Source: Motilimonas cestriensis
GTDB lineage: Bacteria; Pseudomonadota; Gammaproteobacteria; Enterobacterales; CBDFNC01
Assembly: GCF_021295315.1 (NCBI RefSeq)
Contig: NZ_JAIMJA010000006.1
Location: 179,064 to 243,063 of the forward strand
Length of the DNA stretch: 64,000 bases
Reading direction: 5' to 3'
In this document: positions 19,899-29,729 of the stretch, piece by piece
Numbering within the stretch: position 1 is the first letter of the stretch
Layout: every line of letters starts with the position of its first letter
The notes under the pieces: generated by a model
Told to the model about the DNA's origin: nothing
Database searches by the model: none
What the model saw: only the letters and a program-made list of their open reading frames with translations
Position numbers and translations under genes: made by a program

Positions 19899-21428
19899 AT
19901 GGAAACGCCGCTTATAGATGAAAAAGCCATTGCTGACGAAGTGCCTCATTTCGATGAGCTTGACTCTTCGTCTAAGCTACTGCCTTTTGCCTTTGCAAAA
20001 AATCATGGGGTCGTTTTTTGTCAAACTAATGGCCAAGCTAAGGTGTTTTGCAAAGCGGACGCTAAGCCTGAGATTTTCCTCGAAATTCGTAGGCAAATGG
20101 GAAAACGTTTTAGCATTAACATCTTAGCTGATGATCTGTTTGAGCAAACATTAACGCAAACCTATCAGCGCGATTCTTCGCAAGCACGCCAGCTGATGGA
20201 AGACATAGGTAACGAAGACTTTTTTACTTTGGCAGAAGAGTTACCGGATAACGAAGACTTACTTGAAGCAGACGACGATGCACCGATCATCAAGTTGATC
20301 AACGCCATGCTCAGCGAAGCGATTAAAGAAGGCGCGTCGGATATTCATATTGAGACATTTGAAAAAACCCTCATTATTCGTTTTCGTATTGATGGTGTTT
20401 TACGCGAAATTCTTAAGCCGCAACGTAAACTGGCATCACTGCTAGTGTCACGTATTAAAGTCATGGCGAAGTTAGATATTGCTGAAAAGCGGATCCCGCA
20501 AGATGGCCGTATTGCCCTGCGTATCGGTGGTCGTGCGGTCGACGTGCGTGTGTCTACGATGCCGTCAAGTCATGGTGAACGTGTGGTATTGCGTTTATTA
20601 GATAAAAACGCGGTTAAGCGTATGTCTGAATTAAACATGACGGCGAAAAACAGTGAAATCTTGACAGATTTACTGCGCAAACCTCACGGTATTATCTTAG
20701 TTACTGGCCCTACGGGCTCGGGTAAAAGTACGACTTTGTATGCTGGTTTATCCGACATAAACTCAAAAGACCGTAACATTCTGACGGTTGAAGACCCGAT
20801 TGAATACCTACTAGAAGGTATCGGTCAAACCCAAGTAAATACTAAGGTTGATATGACCTTTGCGCGAGGTTTACGTGCTATTTTACGTCAAGATCCTGAT
20901 GTGGTGATGATAGGTGAAATACGTGACTTAGAAACGGCGCAAATTGCGGTTCAAGCCAGTTTAACGGGTCACTTAGTATTATCAACTTTGCATACCAATA
21001 CGGCCATCGGCGCATTAACTCGGATGCAAGACATGGGGGTAGAGCCCTTCTTATTATCTTCTTCTTTATTGGGCGTGTTGGCTCAGCGACTGGTGCGAAC
21101 CTTATGTCCAGATTGCCGCGAACCACATTTAATGACAGATAAAGAAAAGTCCATGCTCAACATGCCGATTGAAGATCCCATTCAAGTGTTCAGAGCCAAT
21201 GGTTGTGAAGCGTGTAACTTCTCAGGCTATAAAGGTCGAACCGGCATTTACGAGTTGTTAGTGATGGATGATGACGTGCGCAATGCTATCCACGATGGCG
21301 CGAGCGAACAACAAATTGAAAAAATTGTGCGCCAGCACACCCCAAGCATTCGCAGTGATGGCTTGTCGAAAGTTCGCGAAGGTATCACCACGATAGAAGA
21401 AGTGCTTCGTGTGACCAGAGAGGGCTAG
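19899..21428 (+). CDS. gspE: Type II secretion ATPase GspE
   Basis: An ATPase of about 509 residues with Walker [11 protein letters not shown], the Asp box (TVEDPIEY), Walker B ([13 protein letters not shown]), the His box (LSTLHTN), and the tetracysteine zinc motif CPDC...CEAC characteristic of GspE. It powers pseudopilus assembly from the cytoplasm, docked on GspL. The ATG at 19899 is 9 bases from an AAGGA site. An ATG at 19890 overlaps that site and is less likely. Confidence 0.96.
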   Translation: METPLIDEKAIADEVPHFDELDSSSKLLPFAFAKNHGVVFCQTNGQAKVFCKADAKPEIFLEIRRQMGKRFSINILADDLFEQTLTQTYQRDSSQARQLMEDIGNEDFFTLAEELPDNEDLLEADDDAPIIKLINAMLSEAIKEGASDIHIETFEKTLIIRFRIDGVLREILKPQRKLASLLVSRIKVMAKLDIAEKRIPQDGRIALRIGGRAVDVRVSTMPSSHGERVVLRLLDKNAVKRMSELNMTAKNSEILTDLLRKPHGIILVTGPTGSGKSTTLYAGLSDINSKDRNILTVEDPIEYLLEGIGQTQVNTKVDMTFARGLRAILRQDPDVVMIGEIRDLETAQIAVQASLTGHLVLSTLHTNTAIGALTRMQDMGVEPFLLSSSLLGVLAQRLVRTLCPDCREPHLMTDKEKSMLNMPIEDPIQVFRANGCEACNFSGYKGRTGIYELLVMDDDVRNAIHDGASEQQIEKIVRQHTPSIRSDGLSKVREGITTIEEVLRVTREG

Positions 21429-21432
21429 CAAA

Positions 21433-22653
21433 GTGGCAACGTTTGAATATAAAGCGCTAGACAAAAAAGGCAAACAAAAGAAAGGCTTGCAAGAAGCTGA
21501 TACGGCCCGCCAAGTACGCCAAATTTTGCGCGACCGAGGCTTAACCCCTATCGAGGTGGTGGCTGCTGCAGAGCAAGCTAAAAAAGAGAGCAAAGGTGGG
21601 TTTTCGTTTAAGCGTAAAATTTCTACGCCAGAGCTCGCCCTGATGACCCGTCAGCTATCTACCTTAGTCGCATCCTCCATGCCGATTGAAGAATGTCTTA
21701 AAGCCGTGGTAGAGCAAACCGATAAGCCGAAAGTAAAATCCATGCTATCGTCAGTGCGTAGTCGCGTGTTAGAAGGCTACACCTTGGCGGGCAGTATGGC
21801 TGAGTTTCCGCATATTTTTGATGACCTATTTTGTGCCATGGTTGCAGCCGGTGAAAAAGCGGGGCATTTAGAATTAGTATTGGATCGTCTGGCCGATTAC
21901 ACCGAACAACGCCAGCAAATGCGCAGCAAATTAATGCAGGCGATGATTTATCCGTTGATGTTGACCTTGGTTGCAGTTGGCGTGGTGTCAATCTTACTGA
22001 CCTCAGTAGTGCCGCAAGTGGTGGGGCAGTTTGAGCATATGGGGCAAGATCTTCCTGCCTCGACCTTATTCCTTATTGCCAGTAGTGACTTTTTACGCGA
22101 CTACGGTTTATTTATTGTGAGTGGCATCGCCTTAAGTCTGTTTGGCCTGAAGCAATATCTTAAAAATCCTAATAACCAGCTTAAGTTTGATCGCATGTTA
22201 TTAAAGGTGCCTGTTGTCGGCAAGGTGAGTCGAGATTTAAACACGGCTCGTTTTGCACGTACCTTAAGTATTCTTAATGCCAGTGCGGTGCCGCTATTAG
22301 AGGGGATGAAGATAGCGGGTGAAGTACTCAGTAATTTATATGCCCGCGCTAAAGTGGGTGAAGCCACTGAATTTGTGCGTGAAGGTACCAGTTTGGGCGC
22401 GGCATTAGAAAACACCAAATTGTTCCCACCGATGATGTTACATATGATTGCCAGCGGTGAGCGCAGTGGTGAATTAGATCAAATGCTGGAGCGCTCAGCA
22501 GATAACCAAGATAAGCAATTTGCAGCTCAGGTAAATATGGCGTTAGGCGTATTTGAGCCAGCACTAGTCGTTAGCATGGCGGGAGTGGTATTGTTTATTG
22601 TGGCTGCGATATTACAGCCAATGTTAGCGCTTAATAATATGGTGGGAGGGTAA
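21433..22653 (+). CDS. gspF: Type II secretion inner-membrane protein GspF
   Basis: A 406-residue protein with two homologous GspF domains (around 70-190 and 275-395) and three membrane segments (near 168-190, 222-240 and 375-400). It starts at a GTG with MATFEYKALD, the typical GspF beginning, 4 bases after gspE. It is the platform protein contacting GspE and GspL. Between its end and gspG lies an 87-base gap. Confidence 0.95.
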   Translation: MATFEYKALDKKGKQKKGLQEADTARQVRQILRDRGLTPIEVVAAAEQAKKESKGGFSFKRKISTPELALMTRQLSTLVASSMPIEECLKAVVEQTDKPKVKSMLSSVRSRVLEGYTLAGSMAEFPHIFDDLFCAMVAAGEKAGHLELVLDRLADYTEQRQQMRSKLMQAMIYPLMLTLVAVGVVSILLTSVVPQVVGQFEHMGQDLPASTLFLIASSDFLRDYGLFIVSGIALSLFGLKQYLKNPNNQLKFDRMLLKVPVVGKVSRDLNTARFARTLSILNASAVPLLEGMKIAGEVLSNLYARAKVGEATEFVREGTSLGAALENTKLFPPMMLHMIASGERSGELDQMLERSADNQDKQFAAQVNMALGVFEPALVVSMAGVVLFIVAAILQPMLALNNMVGG

Positions 22654-22740
22654 CCTCGCATCTATTTTAATCGCTGTTTTTGATTTAGTTTCGTTTAACC
22701 CTTAGCTGGCATTAATGCCATTTTTATAGAGAGTGTTGTC

Positions 22741-23199
22741 ATGAGAGTACAGAACAAGCAGCAAGGTTCCCAACCAGGTTCACAACAAGGTTTTACTTTA
22801 CTTGAGGTGATGGTTGTTATCGTTATTTTGGGCGTGTTGTCAGCCATGATTGTACCTAACTTGCTAGGTAATAAAGAGAAAGCAGACCAGCAAAAAGTTG
22901 TGTCAGACATTGTTGCGCTAGAAAACTCACTGGATATGTACAAGCTGGACAACAGCCGCTACCCAACCACAGATCAAGGCTTAGAAGCGCTAGTCAGCAA
23001 ACCAGCCGGCTCTCCTGAGCCACGTAACTACCGCGATGGTGGTTACCTTAAACGTTTACCTAACGATCCTTGGGGTAGCCCTTACTTGCTAACTAGCCCA
23101 GGTGAAAAAGGCAATATTGATGTTTTCTCTGTTGGTCCTGATGGTGAAGAAGGTACCGATGATGATATCGGTAACTGGAACATGGACGACTTAAACTAA
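22741..23199 (+). CDS. gspG: Major pseudopilin GspG
   Basis: A 152-residue pseudopilin. The prepilin cleavage site is QQG|FTLLEVMVVIVILGVLS with Glu at mature position 5. The C-terminal calcium-loop region reads DPWGSPY and later DGEEGTDDDIGNW. It polymerises into the pseudopilus that pushes substrates through GspD. Confidence 0.97.
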   Translation: MRVQNKQQGSQPGSQQGFTLLEVMVVIVILGVLSAMIVPNLLGNKEKADQQKVVSDIVALENSLDMYKLDNSRYPTTDQGLEALVSKPAGSPEPRNYRDGGYLKRLPNDPWGSPYLLTSPGEKGNIDVFSVGPDGEEGTDDDIGNWNMDDLN

Positions 23200-23796
23200 A
23201 TGAAACCGGGTTACCAAGCACCTTTAGCAAGACCGCTAAAGTCAGCCATGGCTGGCTTTACTTTGCTGGAAATAATGTTGGTAATCATGTTAATGGGCTT
23301 GGCATCTACCGCGGTTGTGATGACCATGCCCAGTAACTCAGGGTATAAGTCCCTTAAATTAGAAGCGCAGCGTTTAGCTGGGTTTATTGAAGTGATGAGC
23401 GACCAAGCGTTAATGACATCTCGCGAGCTGGGCATAGTGGTTGAAGAACAACGTTATCAGTTTGTCTTTTATGATGTTGCTAAAAAACGTTGGTTTCCGT
23501 TACCGCCGGGTAAATTTAATACTGAGGTAGCACTGCCTGAAGACATGAAGGTGGCGCTCACGCTTTCTGGTTTTGTTTGGGATGATAGGGATGAGCAAGA
23601 AGAGCTATTTGAAGACGAAAGCGTGTTTGATGAGCCCGAGGAAATTATCATCCCACAAATTCATATCATGTCGAGTGGTGAGATAACGCCATTTGTGATG
23701 CGCTTTAGTCCAACTGATGAAGACAATAAGTTGTGGATTGAACTGCAAGTGAAAATGACAGGTGAGCTGGCTATTAATGAGGCGCCTGAAGAATGA
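23200..23796 (+). CDS. gspH: Minor pseudopilin GspH
   Basis: A 198-residue minor pseudopilin with the cleavage site AMAG|FTLLEIMLVIMLMG after a long leader of about 20 residues. It begins immediately after the gspG stop codon and overlaps gspI by 4 bases. A strongly acidic stretch (DDRDEQEELFEDESVFDEPE) about residues 127-146 is notable for this family. Confidence 0.93.
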   Translation: MKPGYQAPLARPLKSAMAGFTLLEIMLVIMLMGLASTAVVMTMPSNSGYKSLKLEAQRLAGFIEVMSDQALMTSRELGIVVEEQRYQFVFYDVAKKRWFPLPPGKFNTEVALPEDMKVALTLSGFVWDDRDEQEELFEDESVFDEPEEIIIPQIHIMSSGEITPFVMRFSPTDEDNKLWIELQVKMTGELAINEAPEE

Positions 23797-24173
23797 ATAA
23801 ACATATCTCTTTAACCAAACAAGCGGGTATGACGTTACTTGAAGTGATGGTCGCCTTAGGTGTTTTCGCCTCGGCCGGTCTGGCGGTGATGAATACTGCC
23901 AGTGAGCATGTGCGCAGTTTGAGTTATTTACAGGAAAAAACTTTTGCTACTTGGGTTGCTAGTAATCAATTGACCCAAGTAACCCTTGAAAAGCGCTGGC
24001 CGGGGGCTTCTTGGGTGAAAGGATCAGAAGAAATGGCTGGACAAACTTGGTACTGGCAATGGAAAGGGGTGGAAACCGCGGATCCAAATTTTAAGGCCCT
24101 CGACATCGAAGTGTCTCTGGACGACAAAATGGATGTCGCTATTGCAACCGCTCGAACTTACGTTGGCCGTTAA
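23793..24173 (+). CDS. gspI: Minor pseudopilin GspI
   Basis: A 126-residue protein with the prepilin motif QAG|MTLLEVMVALGVFASAG. The conserved WVASNQLTQVTLEKRWP region is typical of GspI. It forms the pseudopilus tip with GspJ and GspK. Its ATG overlaps the gspH stop by 4 bases. Confidence 0.95.
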   Translation: MNKHISLTKQAGMTLLEVMVALGVFASAGLAVMNTASEHVRSLSYLQEKTFATWVASNQLTQVTLEKRWPGASWVKGSEEMAGQTWYWQWKGVETADPNFKALDIEVSLDDKMDVAIATARTYVGR

Positions 24174-24174
24174 G

Positions 24175-24945
24175 ATGAGATTAACGCAGCGTGGCTTTAC
24201 TTTACTTGAGATCCTGATCGCCATCGCGGTGTTTTCAGTACTGAGTTTAGCGGCATATCAAGTGTTACAAGGTGTGATGCGTAGCGATAAAATTTCATCA
24301 GAGCACACTGAAAAATTAAAACAAATGCAGCGTGCGATGCTAATTATCGAGCGCGATATGACGCAAATGGTGGCTCGTACCACGCGTAATGGCGCTGAGC
24401 CCAATGGGGCTTTGCTCCGTGCGGGTAAGTATATTGCTGAATCAGAAAGTGATGGCATTGATTTTGTGCGCTTAGGTTGGTCAAATCCTCAGGGACAGTT
24501 GCCCCGATCTAACTTAGTGCGCGTTGCCTATCGAATTAAAGAGAACAACTTAGAGCGACTGTACTTTTTATATCCAGACGCTGTGTCAGGGCAAGAGCCT
24601 GAAGTGCAAGTGCTAATAAAAGGTGTGAATAACTTAACGTTGCGTTATTGGGATAAGAGTTGGCAGGCCAGCTGGACTAATAAAGATAAATTACCTGCGG
24701 GCATCGCCATGGAATTCGACTTTGAAGATTACGGCGTGATTTCAAGGCTGTTTTTGACGCCAGAAGGCGAGGCGGTGAAAGCCAAGGTGCCACAAAACCC
24801 AGCACGTAATTCATCATCTAATAATACTAACTCAGCGAGTGGGGCTAATTCGACAACAGGTGGCAACTCGACCACAACAGGTGGTAACTCGACCACAGGT
24901 ACAAACGGCCCTAATGGCGGTCCTGTCAATGGCGGGAGATCATAA
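24175..24945 (+). CDS. gspJ: Minor pseudopilin GspJ with Asn/Thr/Gly repeat tail
   Basis: A protein of about 256 residues starting one base after the gspI stop (an upstream in-frame start would overlap gspI by about 40 bases). The prepilin site is QRG|FTLLEILIAIAVFSVLS and the globular domain is standard to about residue 205. The last 45 residues or so are low-complexity: NST/TTGGNSTT repeats ending NGPNGGPVNGG. Most GspJ proteins lack such a repeat tail. It overlaps gspK by one base. Confidence 0.94.
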   Translation: MRLTQRGFTLLEILIAIAVFSVLSLAAYQVLQGVMRSDKISSEHTEKLKQMQRAMLIIERDMTQMVARTTRNGAEPNGALLRAGKYIAESESDGIDFVRLGWSNPQGQLPRSNLVRVAYRIKENNLERLYFLYPDAVSGQEPEVQVLIKGVNNLTLRYWDKSWQASWTNKDKLPAGIAMEFDFEDYGVISRLFLTPEGEAVKAKVPQNPARNSSSNNTNSASGANSTTGGNSTTTGGNSTTGTNGPNGGPVNGGRS

Positions 24946-25934
24946 TGAAGCAGCTAACACAGATAAAACCTTCAGCTCAGCAGGGCGTTGCTCTGATCAC
25001 AGTATTGCTGATCTTATCTGTGATGGTCGTCGTGGCGACTAATATGACCTCTCGGTTGCAAATGGAGTTGATGCGCACTCAAGGGCAGGTAATGAGTCAA
25101 CGTGCCTATTGGTACGGCCATGCGGCCGAGGCGTTGGTTAAAATGACCCTAAAGAACGCCTTGAAAGATGATGATGTAGTGAGTTTAGATCAAGCCTGGG
25201 CCATGACGGGCATGAGCTTTCCCCTTGATGGCGGTACTATTTCTGGTGAAATTAAAGACCGACAAGGCTGCTTTAATCTTAATGCCTTAGATGCGCCTAA
25301 CAAGCCTGATGGCCAACGGCCATTAATTGCTAACCAGTTTCAGGCGTTACTTGAAATTGTCGGCGTTGACGGTTATTACGCCGAGCAAATGACCGATTCG
25401 ACTCGTGATTGGCTTGATGCCGATGATATTGCCATTAGTAGCCAGGGCGCCGAAGACAGTTTTTATCAAGGGCGCGGTGTTCCGCATTTGACCGCCAATG
25501 CCCCGATGGTTGATGTTTCTGAATTCAGAGCTATTCAGGCTGTGAGTGCCGGGGTGTATAAAAAATTAAAACCTTATTTATGTGTAGTACCCGATAAAAG
25601 TTGGTTGCTCAATGTTAATACTGTGCCAGCTGACCAACCACAGATTTTCCAAGCACTATTTACCCCGATGCTTAGTGAAGATCAGGCACAAACGTTACTT
25701 GATGATCGGCCACAAAATGGCTGGGAGAATAAGGAAGAGTTCTTAGCCTCATCATCCCTCGCTGGCTTAACTATCAGCGATGAAGTGAAAGCACAAATTG
25801 ATGTGAAAAGTCAGTATTTTGAATTAGAAGGCATCGCCGAATTTGATGAAACACAAGTCGCCTTACAGGCCTTGTTTCAAGCCAGTAAAAAAGAAGTTAA
25901 GACGCTTAGACGTCAATATGGAGGCGTTCAGTGA
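24945..25934 (+). CDS. gspK: Minor pseudopilin GspK
   Basis: A 329-residue protein with the GspK N-terminus QQG|VALITVLLILSVMVVVA, which lacks the Glu5 present in other pseudopilins, as is normal for GspK. The extra alpha domain and the C-terminal VNTVPADQPQIFQALF and NGWENKEEFLA segments match the family. It caps the pseudopilus tip. It overlaps gspL by 4 bases. Confidence 0.95.
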   Translation: MKQLTQIKPSAQQGVALITVLLILSVMVVVATNMTSRLQMELMRTQGQVMSQRAYWYGHAAEALVKMTLKNALKDDDVVSLDQAWAMTGMSFPLDGGTISGEIKDRQGCFNLNALDAPNKPDGQRPLIANQFQALLEIVGVDGYYAEQMTDSTRDWLDADDIAISSQGAEDSFYQGRGVPHLTANAPMVDVSEFRAIQAVSAGVYKKLKPYLCVVPDKSWLLNVNTVPADQPQIFQALFTPMLSEDQAQTLLDDRPQNGWENKEEFLASSSLAGLTISDEVKAQIDVKSQYFELEGIAEFDETQVALQALFQASKKEVKTLRRQYGGVQ

Positions 25935-27160
25935 GTGAACGATTAGTAGTTCGATTAGGCAGTGAAGCCAACCACGGAATTGACTGGCTTGTTTGGTCGA
26001 GTAGTGAGCAAGAAATCATCGCATCTGGGCAACTTAATAATGCCCAGCAGCTGTCGCAGTTAAACGAAAAAGCCGGTGGCCGGCCGGTGATTGTATTATT
26101 GCCGGTTGCCGATGTATTACTCACCCAGGTAGAAGTACCCGGTAAGTTAACGCGGCAGCTGCAGCAAGCCTTGCCTTACATGGTAGAGGAAGAGCTCGCA
26201 ACCGACGTCGACAAATTGCATTTTACGGTGCTTAATTGCAGTGATGGCATGGCGCAATTAGCCGTGGTTGAAAAAGCTAAAATGGATAACTGGCTAGAAT
26301 GGCTAGAAACTGCTCAACTTAAATGCCGTCAATTTTTGCCTGACGTATTAATGCTGCCTGCTCACGAAGATCAGTGGTCTGCGGTGCAAATGGGAGATGA
26401 CTGGTTGATTCGTCAGGGACCATACCAAGGCTTTAGTGCTGACGAAAGCTTGTTGCCATTTTTAATGGAGAAATGGTTAGCACAGGATGAGCCAGTCACT
26501 GACGGCGATGCCGAAACTGGCGCGCAAGTGATCCAAGCTTATACACCGTTACCTGAAAACGTGGCGGGTAATTGGCAGTTAAATACGCCAGAGTTGCCGA
26601 TGCAATTACTCGCACAAGGTGCCTTGGCGAGTAACATTAACTTGTTAGTTGGCGAATATCAGCCACAAAAAGAATACTCTAAGAACTGGTTGTTATGGAA
26701 ACGAGTTGGTATTGCCGCAGCGGCATGTTTACTGTTGGCGGTTGTGTCTGCGGTATTATCGTTACAGCAACTAAAGCAAGAAAATGAACAACTCACTGCA
26801 GAAATTAAAGACATCTATGTCACTTTGTTTCCCGATGAGCAAAATATTCGTGAAGCCCGCATTAAAGCGCAGCTAAAGCGTCACTTGGCCAAATTAGAAA
26901 ACCAAACCCAAGGTACCAACTTATTATCTATGTTGGCTCAAATCCAACCTGCCTTCAAGCAAGTGCCGGGTTTTAAACCAATGTCGCTGAAATATGAAGG
27001 TAAAGACAGTGAGATTAGGTTACAAATTAAAGCAAATACCTATGCTGAGTTTGAGAAATTTCAAAGCTTGCTTGATCCTAGCCTCAAGGTGCAACAAGGC
27101 GCGATGAGTAATCAAGATAATAAAGTGACAGGTACGTTAACTATCAGGGGGCAAGGATGA
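25931..27160 (+). CDS. gspL: Type II secretion protein GspL
   Basis: A 409-residue protein starting with GTG. It has a cytoplasmic actin-like domain (about 1-230) that recruits GspE, one membrane segment (about 257-276), and a periplasmic ferredoxin-like domain at the C-terminus. It overlaps gspM by 4 bases. Confidence 0.93.
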   Translation: MSERLVVRLGSEANHGIDWLVWSSSEQEIIASGQLNNAQQLSQLNEKAGGRPVIVLLPVADVLLTQVEVPGKLTRQLQQALPYMVEEELATDVDKLHFTVLNCSDGMAQLAVVEKAKMDNWLEWLETAQLKCRQFLPDVLMLPAHEDQWSAVQMGDDWLIRQGPYQGFSADESLLPFLMEKWLAQDEPVTDGDAETGAQVIQAYTPLPENVAGNWQLNTPELPMQLLAQGALASNINLLVGEYQPQKEYSKNWLLWKRVGIAAAACLLLAVVSAVLSLQQLKQENEQLTAEIKDIYVTLFPDEQNIREARIKAQLKRHLAKLENQTQGTNLLSMLAQIQPAFKQVPGFKPMSLKYEGKDSEIRLQIKANTYAEFEKFQSLLDPSLKVQQGAMSNQDNKVTGTLTIRGQG

Positions 27161-27630
27161 AAGATTGGTGGGAGAATCTGGCAACCCGTGAGCGTAACTT
27201 AGCTATTTTATCTGCGCTAGTGATCGTTGTGGGGGCTTTATATTGGGGCGTATTTCAGCCATTAAGCAATGCGTTGGCCAATGAGCAAACTCGGCTTAAA
27301 AGTAATCAGCAAACCTTGGTTTGGATGAAGTCAAAGGGTCAGGATATTGTTAACTTTCAGGCGCAAAATGCCAGTCAGGTGGGCAACGTAAATCTTAACC
27401 AGTTAATTGGTAATAGTGCGAGACAAAGCGGTATTACCATTAGCCGAATTCAGCCTAAGGGTGATGAGCTAGAAGTGTGGATTGACAATATTGAGTTCAA
27501 TAAACTACTGAGTTGGCTTAAGCAACTGCAAGAGCGTCATGGGGTTGTTACCTTAAATACCGATTTAGCTGTAGGTGATGCGCCCGGCACCGTGAAAGTA
27601 AGACGTTTGCATTTAGGAGTTGCTGGATGA
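27157..27630 (+). CDS. gspM: Type II secretion protein GspM
   Basis: A 157-residue protein with a short cytoplasmic start (MKDWWENLATRERNL, typical of GspM), one membrane segment (about 17-37), and a periplasmic ferredoxin-like domain. It partners GspL. It overlaps gspN by 4 bases. Confidence 0.93.
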   Translation: MKDWWENLATRERNLAILSALVIVVGALYWGVFQPLSNALANEQTRLKSNQQTLVWMKSKGQDIVNFQAQNASQVGNVNLNQLIGNSARQSGITISRIQPKGDELEVWIDNIEFNKLLSWLKQLQERHGVVTLNTDLAVGDAPGTVKVRRLHLGVAG

Positions 27631-28382
27631 AAATTAAATTAAAGCCAGTTGTGATTTGCTTATTTCTGTATGGCTTGTTTTTGGTTTGTTTAATGCCAGC
27701 GAAGTGGGCGAGTCAGTTTATTCCACTTACTGCTGGCGTTGAGTTATCGGGCGTCTCTGGCACGGTTTGGCAAGGTCAAGCAGAGCAAGTGATGGTACGC
27801 GGTGAAAACATTGAAAAGCTGCAATGGCAGGTTAAGCCTTGGTCTTTATTTACCGCACGCTTAGCGGCCGACATTAAATTTGGTCGAGGTAAAGGTTTAG
27901 CTGGTAAAGGTGAGTTAGCTTATGGCTTAGATGGCGGTGAAGCCTCTGACTTAACTGTCACTTTGCCCGTACAACGGGTGCTTAAATACTTGCCCTTACC
28001 AATGCCGGTAGAAGCGCAAGGCTTACTGGATTTAAAAATTAAAACAGCCAGCCAAGGTCAGCCTTTTTGTCAGCAGTTAGATGGCTTTTTGTTTTGGACC
28101 GATGCCAGTGTTACAACGCCAATGGGTGAAGTGATTTTAGGCGATCCTAAAGTAAAATTAGAGTGTGAAAACGGTGGCTTGGCTGCGATCTTAGATCAGC
28201 AATCGGATCATCTAACCATCAGCATGAAGTCGTGGTTGCCCAACCAACAACAGTATCGTGTTGAAGGTGAAATTAAAGGCGGTAAATCTTTAGCGCCGGC
28301 GATTAGCCAAGCGTTAGATTGGATTGGCCCACAACAAGAAAATGGCAGCTACCGAATTAGCTTGTCGAATATTCCTAACTAG
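27627..28382 (+). CDS. gspN: Type II secretion protein GspN
   Basis: A 251-residue inner-membrane-anchored periplasmic protein with an N-terminal hydrophobic segment (about 8-26) and the family pattern LSGVSGTVWQGQAEQV...LQWQVKPWSLF. It ends the gsp operon. GspN is dispensable in some systems and its exact role is unclear. Confidence 0.92.
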   Translation: MKIKLKPVVICLFLYGLFLVCLMPAKWASQFIPLTAGVELSGVSGTVWQGQAEQVMVRGENIEKLQWQVKPWSLFTARLAADIKFGRGKGLAGKGELAYGLDGGEASDLTVTLPVQRVLKYLPLPMPVEAQGLLDLKIKTASQGQPFCQQLDGFLFWTDASVTTPMGEVILGDPKVKLECENGGLAAILDQQSDHLTISMKSWLPNQQQYRVEGEIKGGKSLAPAISQALDWIGPQQENGSYRISLSNIPN

Positions 28383-28393
28383 TTATCTCGGAT

Positions 28394-28415
28394 AGCCGCT
28401 TCACAGCGGCTTTTT
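28394..28415 (+). terminator. gsp operon terminator
   Basis: AGCCGCT-TCAC-AGCGGCT is followed by TTTT, 12 bases past the gspN stop codon. The T-run merges into the first REP unit. Confidence 0.85.
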
Positions 28416-28634
28416 CGCGGCTTAAAAGCCGCTCCTACAAAAGCTCGATAACTTTACGCAGGGGCGGAATTTATTCTGCGAAAACGGCGGTTACCGTATT
28501 CGAGATATCAATATTGTTCTCACAAAAAATATGTTCTCACGTAGGAGCAGAGCTTGCTCTGCGAATATCACAAATTCCCTGAGTAAGCTCAGGTCCTACA
28601 AAAAATACGAATCAACAAGTACAACATACAAGTA
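28415..28634 (+). repeat. REP cluster B
   Basis: Four palindromic units: 28415-28438 (minus orientation, GTAGGAGCGGCTTTTAAGCC as its reverse complement), 28458-28482 (degenerate GCAGGGGC head), 28541-28565 (GTAGGAGCAGAGCTTGCTCT) and its inverted partner 28577-28599. The shared tail (ATACGAATCAACAAGTACAA) runs to about 28634. The 28541-28634 part closely matches cluster A and, inverted, cluster C. Confidence 0.85.
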
Positions 28635-28675
28635 ACGAAATTTATTAAGTAAAAACAAGGCTCTATAAGCGCTCA

Positions 28676-29638
28676 TTAAGGTTTAAGTTTGCTTAGCTCA
28701 CCCTTGCTATTAAGCTGATAAGTGGTGAGGTCCTCCGCTAAGAACAACTCGCCGTGATAAAACCGCTTCGCTTCCTGCTGCAGGGTTCTAATTGAAAACT
28801 TCCCTTCACCGCCAAATCGCGCGCTAAAATGTGTCATCACTAGATTGGGCAAGGCGACTTGTTGGGCAAATTTAGCCAGCTGCATTGCACTACTGTGCAT
28901 CGGTTCCGGCCCCACTTTATCGGCGATGGCTTGGGTATAGGTTGCTTCGTGGATCAACACATTCGCATTAGCAGCGGCTTGTTGCAGTAACTCGGGTTGA
29001 TCGTTATCACCGGCGACAATAATGCTCCGCGCCTCATTGTCTAAACGCCAAAAGTCTCGGCCATTGATTAAGCTGCCATCGGCTAAGCACACCTGCTCGC
29101 CTTGTTGAATTTTTCCCCACAGAGGGCCTTTTTCGATACCGGCTTGGCATAGCTTCTCTTGGTCAAGTTGGTGAGCAATATTACGTTCAACAAAGTGCCA
29201 GGCATGGCAGGGTACGCGATGTGATAGTCTAATGGTTGAGACGGCAAAACCGGCGACCTCGATGTCTTGGTCGAGGCTTTCAACATCAACAAATTCAATT
29301 GGGTAGCACAAGTACGTATCGGTTAATTCAAGGGTTAACGGGATAAATTTAGCTAATGCAGCGGGTCCATAAATAGTAAGGGGCGCTTTGCGCCCAGTTA
29401 GCGATGCACTGGCCAGTAAGCCGACCAACCCAAAACAGTGATCGCCATGAACATGAGTGATAAATACAGCGGCCAAATTTGCCAGTGAGTAGGGCGCATG
29501 CAGTAATTGGTGCTGTGTGCCTTCGCCACAGTCAATTAAGCACCAGTTTTTTTCTCGCTTTAAACGTAATGCCAAGGCCGTTACATTACGTGCTTTCGTT
29601 GGTGTACCGGCACTGGTGCCGAAAAAGGTAAATTCCAT
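28676..29638 (-). CDS. rnz: Ribonuclease Z-type metallo-beta-lactamase
   Basis: A protein of about 320 residues starting MEFTFFGTSAGTPTKARNV, typical of RNase Z/BN. The metal site is THVHGDHCFGL, further ligands are in VAGDND and IHEATY, and the final HFSARFG histidine is present. It processes tRNA 3' ends. The ATG at 29638 matches family length; a GTG at 29650 is in frame and possible. Confidence 0.9.
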   Translation of the reverse strand: MEFTFFGTSAGTPTKARNVTALALRLKREKNWCLIDCGEGTQHQLLHAPYSLANLAAVFITHVHGDHCFGLVGLLASASLTGRKAPLTIYGPAALAKFIPLTLELTDTYLCYPIEFVDVESLDQDIEVAGFAVSTIRLSHRVPCHAWHFVERNIAHQLDQEKLCQAGIEKGPLWGKIQQGEQVCLADGSLINGRDFWRLDNEARSIIVAGDNDQPELLQQAAANANVLIHEATYTQAIADKVGPEPMHSSAMQLAKFAQQVALPNLVMTHFSARFGGEGKFSIRTLQQEAKRFYHGELFLAEDLTTYQLNSKGELSKLKP

Positions 29639-29729
29639 CTCGTTGCTCACTTCTTTTGTTTACATCAACCCGAGTCCTGGATCAGCAAAATAGTTATTTT
29701 GCCTGCGTTTTTGCAGCACAAAATTTATG

